DNA of 47,340 bases, taken from positions 1-47,340 of the forward strand of contig JAFKJY010000077.1 of the NCBI GenBank assembly GCA_017305835.1, read 5' to 3'. The position numbers and the translations under genes were made by a program. A model generated the notes under the pieces. That model ran no database searches. It was not told the DNA's origin and saw only the letters and a list, made by a program, of their open reading frames with translations. The DNA is from Hyphomicrobiales bacterium. Lineage in GTDB: Bacteria > Pseudomonadota > Alphaproteobacteria > Rhizobiales > Rhizobiaceae. This document shows positions 8,319 to 17,100 of the stretch, in pieces. Each line of letters starts with the position of its first letter. Position 1 is the stretch's first letter.

Positions 8319-9841
8319 GTCGGGATGTCCATGTAGGGTTTGCGCGGCGTCCGCTTCGGCCCCCCGAACAGGTTAAGCTTCGTGGATCCATTGGTCGGTT
8401 CCTTGAAGCCAAACCCCGTCGAACCGCGCAGGAGGTAGGCATCCTCGTTCAATTCACGGTGCGTGGTCGGGATAACATAGCGGTCCTCATAGGCCGCTAA
8501 GGCCATGTAGCGGTACATTTCCTCGATCATGGGACCGGTGAGACCGACATTTTCGGCGATGCTCTCATCAATGCGACCATCAACCGTCTTCGCACGCATA
8601 AAGCCGCGCATTGCAAGCATTCGTTCCAGTGCGGCAACGATCGGCTCCTCGTCGCCCGCGGTAAGAAGATTCGCGAGATAACGCATCGGAATCCGAAGAG
8701 AGCGCACATCGGGCATGCCGTTGTTGACCGACATCTTGCCGGCTTCGGCTGCGGACTGGATGGGCGACAAAGGCGGCACGTACCAGACCATCGGCAATGT
8801 GCGATACTCGGGATGGAGCGGGAAGGCGACCTTCCACTCCATAGCCATCTTGTAGACGGGCGAGCGGGTCGCAGCCTCGATCCACGCCTCGGGCACCCCA
8901 TCCAGTCTTGCCTGTTCCTGGATGGCCGGATCATAGGGATCGAGGAATACTCCCAACTGAGCGGGATAAAGATCCTTCGGATCCTCGACCGATGCCGCCG
9001 CCTGGATGCGATCTGCATCGTAGAGTACGACGCCCAAATACCGAATGCGCCCAACGCAGGTTTCGGAACAGACCGTCGGCTGCCCCACCTCAATGCGCGG
9101 ATAGCAAAAGATGCATTTTTCGGATTTGCCGGTCGACCAGTTGTAGTAGATTTTTTTGTAGGGACAGCCCGACACGCACATGCGCCAGCCACGGCACTTG
9201 TCCTGGTCGATCAGGACGATGCCGTCCTCCTCGCGCTTGTAGATCGCGCCTGAAGGGCAGGAGGCAAGGCAGGATGGATTAAGGCAATGCTCGCAAAGCC
9301 GTGGCAGATACATAAGGAAGGTCTGCTCGAACTGGCCGTAGATTTCCTTCTCGACCCCCTCAAAGTTATAATCTTGCGAGCGCTTGGAGAATTCGCCGCC
9401 TAGGTCGTCCTCCCAGTTGCCGCTCCACTCGATCTTCTTCAGCACCTCCCCCGTCACGAGCGAGCGAGGCTTGGCCGAAGGCTGGGCCTCCAGTTCTGGC
9501 GCTTTTTGCAGCCATTCATATTCGAAAGTGTAAGGCTCGTAGAAATCGTCGATCTCAGGGAGGTCCGGGTTGGCGAAGATCTTGGAGAGAATCCGCCATT
9601 TGGAGCCTTGCCGAGGCACGATCTTGCCATTCTTCTTTCTGACCCAGCCGCCCTTCCAGCGGTTCTGATTTTCCCAATCCTTCGGGTATCCGACGCCCGG
9701 CTTGGACTCGACATTGTTGAACCATGCGTATTCAACGCCTTCGCGGTTGGTCCATACGTTCTTGCAGGTGATCGAGCAGGTATGGCAGCCGATGCACTTG
9801 TCGAGGTTCAAAACCATCGCGATCTGCGCGCGGACCTTCAT
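8315..9841 (-). CDS. narH: Respiratory nitrate reductase, beta subunit (iron-sulfur)
   Basis: 508 residues from the ATG at 9841, which overlaps the narG stop (ATGA). The N-terminus MKVRAQIAMVLNLDKCIGCH matches NarH. NarH carries four Fe-S clusters and passes electrons from NarI to NarG on the cytoplasmic face. Visible cysteine groups are CIGCHTCSITCKNVW (15-29), CEHCLNPSCLASCPSGAIYK, CRGWRMCVSGCPYKKIYYN and CIFCYPRIEVGQPTVCSETC. The tryptophan in CRGWRMC, in place of a cysteine ligand, is the normal NarH pattern giving a 3Fe-4S cluster. Complete and unremarkable. Confidence 0.96.
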   Translation of the reverse strand: MKVRAQIAMVLNLDKCIGCHTCSITCKNVWTNREGVEYAWFNNVESKPGVGYPKDWENQNRWKGGWVRKKNGKIVPRQGSKWRILSKIFANPDLPEIDDFYEPYTFEYEWLQKAPELEAQPSAKPRSLVTGEVLKKIEWSGNWEDDLGGEFSKRSQDYNFEGVEKEIYGQFEQTFLMYLPRLCEHCLNPSCLASCPSGAIYKREEDGIVLIDQDKCRGWRMCVSGCPYKKIYYNWSTGKSEKCIFCYPRIEVGQPTVCSETCVGRIRYLGVVLYDADRIQAAASVEDPKDLYPAQLGVFLDPYDPAIQEQARLDGVPEAWIEAATRSPVYKMAMEWKVAFPLHPEYRTLPMVWYVPPLSPIQSAAEAGKMSVNNGMPDVRSLRIPMRYLANLLTAGDEEPIVAALERMLAMRGFMRAKTVDGRIDESIAENVGLTGPMIEEMYRYMALAAYEDRYVIPTTHRELNEDAYLLRGSTGFGFKEPTNGSTKLNLFGGPKRTPRKPYMDIPT

Positions 9842-12800
9842 GGCACCACCTCTGTCGTCGTCGCCGACCTGCGGCCGGTTCCCCAATCCGCCGTGGCATG
9901 CCCGCTGGCGCTGTCGTCGGCCGCCTTGTCGAACCAGTTTATCTCGCTCATCTTGCGGATGATCACGAACTGGTCGCGGTTGGCGCCGACGGTCCCGTAG
10001 TAGTTGAAGCCGTAGGCGAACTGGACATAGCCCCCGATCATATGCGTCGGCTTCATGTTGATCCGGGTCACCGAATTATGGATGCCGCCGCGCTGCCCGG
10101 TGATCTCGGAGCCGACCGTGTTCACCATCTTTTCCTGCGCATGGTACATGATCGCCGAGCCCGGCATAATGCGTTGCGAGACGATCGCGCGCGCCGTCAG
10201 AGCGCCGTTCACATTGAACGCCTCAATCCAGTCATTGTCTTCGATGCCAGCCTGCTTGGCATCGACCTCGCTGATCCACACCGTCGGCCCGCCGCGGTTG
10301 AGGCTGAGCATGATGAGGTTTTCGGTATAGGTCGAGTGGATGCCCCATTTCTGGTGCGGCGTCAGAATGTTGAGCTGGATCTCGGGGTTGCCGTTTGGCA
10401 GCTTTCCGAGAACCTGCTTGACCGACCTGGTGTCGATCGGCGGTCGCCAGGTCACAAATCCCTCGCCGAATGCCAGCATCCAATGATGATCCATGTACAT
10501 TTGCTGACGTCCCGTCAGCGTCCGCCAAGGGATAAATTCATGAACATTTGTGTAGCCGGCATTGTAGCAGACATGCTCGCTTTCCAGCCCGGACCAGGTT
10601 GGCGAGGAGATAATCTTGCGCGGTTGCGCCACGACATCGCGAAACCGGATCTTCTCCTCCTCCTTGCCTTTTGCGAGATGGCTGTGATCCCGGCCGGTCG
10701 CCCTGGATAGCTCCGCCCAGGCTTTCACCGCGACTTCGCCATTCGTTTCCGGCGCGAGCATCAGAACAGTCTCGCAGGCATCGATGTCGGTATCGATCTT
10801 TGGACGGCCCGCCGCCGCGCCGTCCGGCGTCACGCCGTTCAGCGTCGCCAGCAACTGCACCTCATGCTTGATGTCCCAGGTCAACCCCTTTGAGCCATTG
10901 CCGTGCTTTTCAAGTTCGGGGCCTAGCGACGTGAAGCGCGCATAGGTCGAAGGGTAGTCGCGTTCGACAATCGCGATGCTGCTCATTGTCTTGCCCGGGA
11001 TTGGTTCGCATTCGCCCTTTTTCCAATCGAGCGGCTCGTAAGGTTGGGCAAGTTCGAACTTCGTGTCGTGCATGATCGGCGTCATCACCAAATCCTGTTC
11101 GACGCCGAGCACTTCGGGTGCCACCTCCGAGAATTTCTTCGCGATCGCCCGGAAGATGTTCCAGTCGCTTTTGCACTCCCATACCGGATCTACCGCCGCC
11201 GTCAGGGGATGAATGAACGGGTGCATATCCGTCGTATTGAGATCATGCTTCTCGTACCAGGTTGCGGTGGGAAGCACGATGTCGGCGTACAGGCTCGTGG
11301 TCGACATTCGGAAATCAATATTGACGATCAGGTCGAGCTTTCCGACTGGCGCCTCCTCGTGCCAGACGACTTCATCGGGCCTCTCGATGCCACCGCGCTC
11401 ATCGTCGGTGCCGACAACACCATGCAGGGAGCCGACGAGATGCTTCAGGAAATATTCGTGTCCCTTGCCGCTTGCACCCAACACGTTGGAGCGCCAGAAA
11501 AACATGTTGCGCGGCCAATTCCGAGCATTGTCCGGGTCATGACAGGCAAGCTTCAGCTCACCCGACTTGAGGGCCTCGGGAATGACTTTATTGGGGTCTG
11601 CTCCGTTCTCTGCGATGCTGCGGCCAAGTTCGATCGGATTGCTCTCGAGCTGCGGGGCAGATGGAAGCCAGCCCATGCGCTCCGCCCTGACATTGTAGTC
11701 GATCATCGCCCCCGACCAGTCGCCAGGAGGCGCGGTCGGCGACAGAATATCGGAGATCTTGAGCGTTTCGTAGCGCCACTGGTTGCTGTGCGCATAAAAG
11801 AACGAGGTGCCGTTCATCTGCCGGACCGGCCGTAGCCAATCCGTCGCGAAAGCAAGCGGCAACCATCCGGTCTGCGGACGCAGCTTCTCCTGCCCGACAT
11901 AATGGGCCCAGCCGCCGCCCGACTTGCCGACGCAGCCGCACATCACCAAAAGCGCGATGATGCCGCGGTAGCTCATGTCCATGTGGTACCAATGGTTGAG
12001 TCCGGCCCCCAGGATCACCATCGAGCGGCCGTTGGTCTTTTCAGCGTTGCTCGCGAATTCGCGCGCCACCTGGACGATCGCGTCACGTGGGACACCGCAG
12101 ACTTTTTCTGCCCAGGCTGGCGTGAACGGGATATCCTCATCGTAGCTCGAGGCGGCGTTCTCACCCCCGTAACCACGGTCGACGCCGTAGTTGGCGAGGA
12201 AGAGATCGAAGGTCGAGGCGACATAGCTTTTGCCTCCGACGAGATTGATCTCCTTCACCGGCACGTTGCGCATCAGGATCTCGTCGTGGCCGGTGGCGAC
12301 GAAGGTATCCGGCGCAACGGTCCCGAAATAGGGGAACGCGACAGGAACCACCGCATCTTCCTGTCCGGCGAGGCTGAGGCGGAGCTTCACTTCGCGGCCC
12401 TGGCCGTCCTTTTCCTCCAGGTTCCACTTGCCGCCATCGCCCCAGCGGAACCCCGCCGAGCCGAGCGGGCAAACCGGCTCTCCGCTGATCTCGTCGATCG
12501 CGACCGGCTTCCAGTCGGGATTGTTGGTCTCGCCCAATCCGCCCTCGAAATCGGCAGCCCTGACCAAGCGGTCGGGCACCAGGCGGCCATCCCGCTCGAC
12601 AAGCTTTACCAGGAAGGGGAAGTCGGTATAGCGGCGGGCGTAGTCGGCGAAGTAGGGCACTTCGCGGTCGACGTAATATTCGCGCAGGACGACGTGGCCG
12701 AGCGCCAGTGCAAGTGCTGCGTCGGTGCCTTGCTTGGGATGAAGCCACATGTCGGCGAATTTGCTCGCCTCGCTGTAGTCGGGTGTGATCACGACGCTCT

Positions 12801-13626
12801 TGGTGCCGCGATAGCGTACCTCGGTGTAGAAATGCGCGTCCGGTGAGCGCGTCTGCGGAATGTTGGAACCCCAGACGAGCAGGAAGCCCGCATTGTACCA
12901 GTCCGCGCTTTCGGGCACGTCCGTCTGCTCGCCCCAGGTCTGCGGCGAGGAGGGCGGCAGGTCGCAATACCAGTCGTAGAAGCTGAGCAGGGTGCCGCCG
13001 ATCAGCGAAAGATACCGGCTGCCGGAAGCGTAGGAGATCATGGACATCGCCGGAATGGGGGAAAAACCCGCGATGCGGTCGGGGCCATATTCCTTGATCG
13101 TGTAGGCGTTGGCGGCCGCAATGATCTCGGTGACCTCGTCCCACCCCGCACGCACGAAGCCGCCGCGGCCCCGCCGCGTCACCCAGCTTGCGCGCTTTTC
13201 GGCGTCCTGCGCGATCGAGCGCCAAGCCGCCACCGGCGTCAGCGTCTTGCGCGCTTCCCTCCAGGCGCGCAGCAACCGGGCGCGAACGAGCGGATATTTT
13301 ATGCGGGTTCCCGAATAGAGGTACCAGCTGTAGCTGGCGCCGCGGGGGCAGCCGCGCGGCTCGTGATTGGGAAGGTCGGGGCGCGTGCGCGGATAGTCCG
13401 TCTGCTGCGTCTCCCAGGTGACGATGCCGCCCTTCACGTAGATTTTCCAGGAGCAGGATCCGGTGCAGTTCACTCCATGGGTGGAGCGCACGATCTTGTC
13501 CGCCGCCCAGCGTTTCCGGTACGCATCTTCCCACTCGCGGCTCTCATTCGTAGTGATGCCGTGGCCGTCGGAAAAGGGGTCTTGACGCCTACGGAAATAG
13601 GTCAGGCGGTCCAGGAAATGGCTCAC
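9838..13626 (-). CDS. narG: Respiratory nitrate reductase, alpha (molybdenum) subunit
   Basis: 1262 residues, full length. NarG reduces nitrate to nitrite at a bis-MGD molybdenum centre on the cytoplasmic side of the membrane. The N-terminal 4Fe-4S site uses H50, C54, C58 and C93 (HGVNCTGSCSWKIYV, then EPRGCPRGASYSW), the His/Cys pattern typical of NarG. The segments SADWYNAGFLLVWGSN and PQTRSPDAHFYTEV surround the molybdenum-binding region. Translation starts at a GTG (13626) with a strong GGGAGGA ribosome site. It is the first gene of the nar operon; an inverted repeat covers the ribosome site (see separate entry). No nar-specific two-component regulator is in the window. Confidence 0.97.
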   Translation of the reverse strand: MSHFLDRLTYFRRRQDPFSDGHGITTNESREWEDAYRKRWAADKIVRSTHGVNCTGSCSWKIYVKGGIVTWETQQTDYPRTRPDLPNHEPRGCPRGASYSWYLYSGTRIKYPLVRARLLRAWREARKTLTPVAAWRSIAQDAEKRASWVTRRGRGGFVRAGWDEVTEIIAAANAYTIKEYGPDRIAGFSPIPAMSMISYASGSRYLSLIGGTLLSFYDWYCDLPPSSPQTWGEQTDVPESADWYNAGFLLVWGSNIPQTRSPDAHFYTEVRYRGTKSVVITPDYSEASKFADMWLHPKQGTDAALALALGHVVLREYYVDREVPYFADYARRYTDFPFLVKLVERDGRLVPDRLVRAADFEGGLGETNNPDWKPVAIDEISGEPVCPLGSAGFRWGDGGKWNLEEKDGQGREVKLRLSLAGQEDAVVPVAFPYFGTVAPDTFVATGHDEILMRNVPVKEINLVGGKSYVASTFDLFLANYGVDRGYGGENAASSYDEDIPFTPAWAEKVCGVPRDAIVQVAREFASNAEKTNGRSMVILGAGLNHWYHMDMSYRGIIALLVMCGCVGKSGGGWAHYVGQEKLRPQTGWLPLAFATDWLRPVRQMNGTSFFYAHSNQWRYETLKISDILSPTAPPGDWSGAMIDYNVRAERMGWLPSAPQLESNPIELGRSIAENGADPNKVIPEALKSGELKLACHDPDNARNWPRNMFFWRSNVLGASGKGHEYFLKHLVGSLHGVVGTDDERGGIERPDEVVWHEEAPVGKLDLIVNIDFRMSTTSLYADIVLPTATWYEKHDLNTTDMHPFIHPLTAAVDPVWECKSDWNIFRAIAKKFSEVAPEVLGVEQDLVMTPIMHDTKFELAQPYEPLDWKKGECEPIPGKTMSSIAIVERDYPSTYARFTSLGPELEKHGNGSKGLTWDIKHEVQLLATLNGVTPDGAAAGRPKIDTDIDACETVLMLAPETNGEVAVKAWAELSRATGRDHSHLAKGKEEEKIRFRDVVAQPRKIISSPTWSGLESEHVCYNAGYTNVHEFIPWRTLTGRQQMYMDHHWMLAFGEGFVTWRPPIDTRSVKQVLGKLPNGNPEIQLNILTPHQKWGIHSTYTENLIMLSLNRGGPTVWISEVDAKQAGIEDNDWIEAFNVNGALTARAIVSQRIMPGSAIMYHAQEKMVNTVGSEITGQRGGIHNSVTRINMKPTHMIGGYVQFAYGFNYYGTVGANRDQFVIIRKMSEINWFDKAADDSASGHATADWGTGRRSATTTEVVP

Positions 13627-13632
13627 GCGATC

Positions 13633-13670
13633 CTCCCTGTTGTCGGGAAGTCATCCAACCTCCCAGGGAG
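13633..13670 (-). promoter_or_regulatory. narG: Inverted repeat over the narG ribosome-binding site
   Basis: The leader just before the narG GTG contains CTCCCTG (13664-13670 on the minus strand) that can pair with CAGGGAG (13633-13639), the latter being part of the Shine-Dalgarno. A competing small hairpin CTCCCTGGGAG lies within 13660-13670. Pairing would hide the ribosome site. The stem is only 7 bp with a 24-base loop, so a regulatory role is possible but unproven. Confidence 0.25.
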
Positions 13671-13739
13671 AAGCCTAGAACTTAGCGCGTCTTTAGCAAC
13701 CCTTCAAATGCGCGGGCCCTTGCCATCACGAATGAATGC

Positions 13740-14719
13740 CTAGGATATGCATGGTTCGTTCTCCGTGCCGGGTGTGGTTCTAAGCACCTGATCTGGGAGT
13801 GGCCTGGATAACGCAGTCGTTGTTACAATTTGTTACATCGCAGCGCACAATGTTTCGAGAATTAACCGTGGCGATTATAGGAACTTGACTTTTTTGCGCC
13901 CTACAAAGCTGTGCGACGCTGGGATCGTTCAAACGCACTGGATCGTGCTATGCTGATGGCGAGAAGCAACGCCAAGGTAGCCGACCATCAGGTGTAGATG
14001 CTCAACAAGGATAAAGAAGCGGCCGATGGTGTCTAAACCCAATCTCGTCGTCGACATGGCGGCGACGCCGTCGCCTTCGTACAGACTGAATTTCGACCCA
14101 GCCACCATCGACCGTATGATTAGTCGATGTGGGCTCCAGTTACGTGTCGTGCGCCGGCTGCCCCGGTCTCTCGCCAGTCCATTGCCCAAAAACGAGAAAA
14201 GCACGTGCTAAAGCCCATTGGTAAAGATTGGGCTCATGGAAACATTCAAATTTCTGTGCAGCTCGCCGTCTATTGGGCGGGTGTTTGATAATTACCGTGA
14301 AGGGCGCTGCGTCGCGTCGGAAACAGAAAGCTGCACATCCAAATCCGCGTCCGTCTTCACGACAGCGCCGCATGATGCCCCTCCCCTGCGCGCATCAGCT
14401 TGCCTCTCATTCAGTCGGGTCAATTCGACTAGAAGCCGCAAGGTTGGCGCACAGGATGACAACATCAGGAGCAGAATCCAACGGCATTCATTCGTCTGGT
14501 CGCTGCACTGCCAGAGTGGAGAACCGTGCTGTCGCGGTGGATGACAACTCCGGGCGACAGGCTGTCTCCAGCCGACCTTTGCCATGATATGGAAGACGCT
14601 TTCTGGAATGGCCGATTGTGAAAACGGCAGCTTCGGGTCATCTTCTTTATGCATGACCAAGCGCGTCGGCCTTGTGGGCTGCAATAGGCCGCCCTATCGC
14701 TCTTGATCTCGTACTGCAG
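13740..14719. other. Long gap with no recognisable gene
   Basis: Between the nar operon leader and the CBS-domain gene lie about one thousand bases without a gene I can support. Short open frames on both strands (for example 13929-14204 minus, 14026-14211 plus, 14292-14684 minus) have no family signature and no convincing ribosome sites. A plus-strand stretch near 14235-14300 reads ETFKFLCSSPSIGRVFDNYR, which faintly resembles the middle of a ParE/RelE toxin, but no complete toxin or antitoxin frame is present. The region is probably decayed sequence plus the nar promoter. Confidence 0.5.
13820..13837. promoter_or_regulatory. Tandem direct repeat TTGTTACA with 10-bp period upstream of narG
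   Basis: Two perfect copies of TTGTTACA (13820-13827 and 13830-13837) are separated by two bases, giving one helical turn between repeats. Tandem direct repeats on one face of the helix are the usual binding layout for OmpR/PhoB-type response regulators. It lies about 190 bases upstream of narG. The regulator is not identified. Confidence 0.3.
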
Positions 14720-15166
14720 TTATCGGTATCCGACGCACGAGACGTAATCGCTCAGCAACTGCTCTTCATACTCTACGTCTTCAAGCAGGACTTGAAGCAC
14801 GTCCCTGGCGTTAAGGACTCCAATCGGCACGGAGTTCTGGTTCACAACAGGTAGGTTTTTCAGACGCCGCTCCTTGATGACGGACCATACGTCGTTCACC
14901 CAATCGTCTGGGCGGCAGAATGCAACCTCCGATGTCATCACCTGCGCCACCGCCATCGTGCAACTGCAACCGGTGCAATGACTGATACGGCTCACCACAT
15001 CGGTCTTGCTGATGACACCAGCCATTTTGCCGCTATCGTCGCAGACCACAACGAGGTTGAATTGGGGGCCGTTCAATAATCTGGCTGCATCGATCAACAG
15101 GCTGTTGGCGTTGACCGTGGCGAGGCGCCCTTGCGCTGCCGGCAAAATTCCATTCACTTTTCGCAC
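14720..15166 (-). CDS. CBS-domain protein (two CBS motifs)
   Basis: 148 residues made almost wholly of a CBS pair (about residues 8-62 and 76-140). Seen: LIDAARLLNGPQFNLVVVCD, then GVISKTDVVSRI closing the first motif, and LKNLPVVNQNSVPIGVLNARDVL closing the second. A Cys cluster (HCTGCSC) sits in the linker. CBS pairs bind adenine nucleotides such as AMP/ATP and act as energy sensors. Free-standing CBS proteins are frequent in low-oxygen (FixK/FNR) regulons, so this may be a stress or energy sensor. It follows sdhD by 35 bases and may be cotranscribed with sdhBCD. Its target is unknown, and whether the linker cysteines bind metal or sense redox is open. Confidence 0.85.
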   Translation of the reverse strand: MRKVNGILPAAQGRLATVNANSLLIDAARLLNGPQFNLVVVCDDSGKMAGVISKTDVVSRISHCTGCSCTMAVAQVMTSEVAFCRPDDWVNDVWSVIKERRLKNLPVVNQNSVPIGVLNARDVLQVLLEDVEYEEQLLSDYVSCVGYR

Positions 15167-15201
15167 GTTGTTCTTCCTGTCTGCTTGCGGCTGCTCCGTT
15201 C

Positions 15202-15600
15202 TCAGCTAGCTGTCCATATTTCAACGGCGACACCCAGTGTCGCCAAAATTCCGATCCCGGCTGCGGCGAAACATATGAAGCGCGCGGCGAGCAACGCCCA
15301 GATCTTTGCATCGGAATGAACATAATCCTCGATCACCACCTGGAAGCCCAGGGCCGCATGCCAAAAGAGCGTGATCAGCAACAGCACCATGAGCACCGTG
15401 TTCACCGGCGCGCCCAGCCAGGCGACAAATGTCCGGTAGTCGCTTCCACTCTGCGCAATCAATGAACCGGCAAACCAAACGCCAAGCGGCAACAGTGCCA
15501 CCGCCGTTATTCGCTCCATCCACCAGTGTTCAAATCCCGATTTGGCAGAACCGAGGCCGACGGCGCGCCCAAGGGGCGTCTGTATGCGGTGTCGCTCCAT
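15202..15600 (-). CDS. sdhD: Succinate dehydrogenase membrane anchor subunit SdhD
   Basis: 132 residues from the ATG at 15600, which overlaps the sdhC stop (TGATG). Three membrane helices. The N-terminus RIQTPLGRAVGLGSAKSGFEHWW and the helix motif FWHAALGFQVVIEDYVHSD are characteristic of alphaproteobacterial SdhD; the Asp-Tyr pair lies near the quinone site. With SdhC it binds heme b and anchors the enzyme. The upstream in-frame extension to 15888 is rejected because it would lie inside sdhC. Confidence 0.9.
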   Translation of the reverse strand: MERHRIQTPLGRAVGLGSAKSGFEHWWMERITAVALLPLGVWFAGSLIAQSGSDYRTFVAWLGAPVNTVLMVLLLITLFWHAALGFQVVIEDYVHSDAKIWALLAARFICFAAAGIGILATLGVAVEIWTAS

Positions 15601-16001
15601 CAATTTTGCCCCGCGATGATCATGCCGACGACCCAGGATAACAACGTCAGCACAAGGCTTGCCGCGACGACGGTCCATCCGGAGGCATATATTTGCTTCA
15701 GTTCGAACGCGCGCACACTGTCCCAGATCAGATGACGTATCCCGCCGCAAAGATGCAGGAAGAACGCGAATGTGGCGGCCAGAAGCAGGAGCAAGCCAGG
15801 CCACGATCCGACAATGCGCTGAAATTGCGAATATGCATCCGGCCCGCTTGCCGCCGCCACCAACCAGATGACCAGAATGAAGCCGCACCCCGTCAACACG
15901 ACGCCAGTGATCCGGTTGGCGATCGAGAGAACTGAAGTCAGTTGCGGCCGGTAGATCTGGATGTTCGGCGACAGCGGCCGCTCATGCTTGCGCGATCCCA
16001 T
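15600..16001 (-). CDS. sdhC: Succinate dehydrogenase cytochrome b subunit SdhC
   Basis: 133 residues with three membrane helices. The N-terminus (RPLSPNIQIYRPQLTSVLSI) and the helix FFLHLCGGIRHLIWD are typical of SdhC; the histidine in GIRHL is the expected heme b ligand and the SVLSI segment contributes to the quinone site. The gene begins 9 bases after sdhB and its stop overlaps the sdhD start, so B, C and D form a tight unit. Confidence 0.92.
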   Translation of the reverse strand: MGSRKHERPLSPNIQIYRPQLTSVLSIANRITGVVLTGCGFILVIWLVAAASGPDAYSQFQRIVGSWPGLLLLLAATFAFFLHLCGGIRHLIWDSVRAFELKQIYASGWTVVAASLVLTLLSWVVGMIIAGQN

Positions 16002-16010
16002 GGTCTCTCA

Positions 16011-16868
16011 CTAACTCCGCCGATCAACGATCATCTTCTTGATTTCTGCGATCGCCTTGCCCGGATTGAGCCCCTTCGGACAGGTTCTGGTGCAGTTAAG
16101 GATCGTGTGGCAGCGATAAAGTCGGAACGGGTCCTCCAGGCCGTCGAGCCGCTCGCCTGTTGCTTCATCGCGGCTGTCGATAAGCCAGCGCCAGGCCTGC
16201 AAAAGTGCTGCCGGCCCAAGGAACCTGTCCCCGTTCCACCAGTGGCTCGGGCAACCGGACGTGCAGCAGAAGCAAAGGATGCATTCATAATATCCATCGA
16301 GCTTATCTCGATCCTCCGGCGCTTGCAGCCGCTCCCGGCCCGGTGTGGGCGTCTTCGTCTGGAGCCAGGGTTCGATCATTTCGTATTGCGCGAGAACATG
16401 CGTCAGGTCGGGAACCAGGTCCTTGATGATCTTCATGTTCGCCAATGGATAGATCTTCGCCGGCGTATCCGTTTCATCGATATATCTGGTGCAGGCCAGC
16501 CAGTTTGTTCCATCCATGTTCATGGCGCATGAACCGCAGATGCCCTCGCGGCAAGAGCGGCGAAAGGTCAATGTCGGATCCACGTTATTCTTGATCCAGA
16601 TCAATGCGTTCAGAACCATCGGCCCACAGGCATCGAGGTCCACCTCAAAAGTGTCGAGACGCGGATTTTTCCCGCCATCCGGGTCGTAGCGGTAGACTTC
16701 GAACGCTTTCGTGCGGGTGGCATTCGCCGGCGCGCGCCATGTCCGGCCACGCTCAATACGCGACCCGGGCGACACGCCAAAGTTGTGCGGAACGGGGTAC
16801 CGCTTGAACAGGCTGCGCTGCGGGACCTGATCTGAAGAGCGGATAAAGTACGCATCGGTTTTTGTCAT
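16011..16868 (-). CDS. sdhB: Succinate dehydrogenase iron-sulfur subunit SdhB
   Basis: 285 residues from the ATG at 16868. It passes electrons from the flavoprotein to the quinone site. The 2Fe-2S ligands are C106, C111, C114 and C126 (CREGICGSC then LAC); the 4Fe-4S/3Fe-4S ligands are in [12 protein letters not shown] and [16 protein letters not shown]. The N-terminus is about 30 residues longer than usual before [15 protein letters not shown]. The order here is sdhB-sdhC-sdhD, and the flavoprotein gene sdhA is absent on either side, unlike the common sdhCDAB order. SdhA must be encoded elsewhere, or this set serves as an extra anchor/iron-sulfur module. Confidence 0.93.
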   Translation of the reverse strand: MTKTDAYFIRSSDQVPQRSLFKRYPVPHNFGVSPGSRIERGRTWRAPANATRTKAFEVYRYDPDGGKNPRLDTFEVDLDACGPMVLNALIWIKNNVDPTLTFRRSCREGICGSCAMNMDGTNWLACTRYIDETDTPAKIYPLANMKIIKDLVPDLTHVLAQYEMIEPWLQTKTPTPGRERLQAPEDRDKLDGYYECILCFCCTSGCPSHWWNGDRFLGPAALLQAWRWLIDSRDEATGERLDGLEDPFRLYRCHTILNCTRTCPKGLNPGKAIAEIKKMIVDRRS

Positions 16869-17100
16869 CGCATCCCCGAGGTCGCACCATTTACTGGTGC
16901 AAATCCACGGCAGCACAGGAGGCGGGGCCACCTGTAGCGCGTGGCCTGGTGTGGTCGAACATGCGTCGCGCGACATGCGGTTTGATAGGCGTTGCTACAA
17001 ACACTGGCGCTGGCCGACCCGGAGAGAGACTCTAGGCGCGTCAGGTATCGAGGCGCAAGACCCAAGCCAAAACAAGACGCAATGGTCGCGTTGTTGGAAG

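Noticed and set aside
13860..13900. Possible FNR box in the nar upstream region (TTGACTTTTTTGCG)
   Set aside because: Only the left half fits TTGAY; the right half does not match RTCAA.
14218..14544. Possible ParE/RelE toxin remnant (ETFKFLCSSPSIGRVFDNYR)
   Set aside because: Only about 20 residues resemble a toxin, the rest does not, and no antitoxin gene is adjacent; too weak to call.
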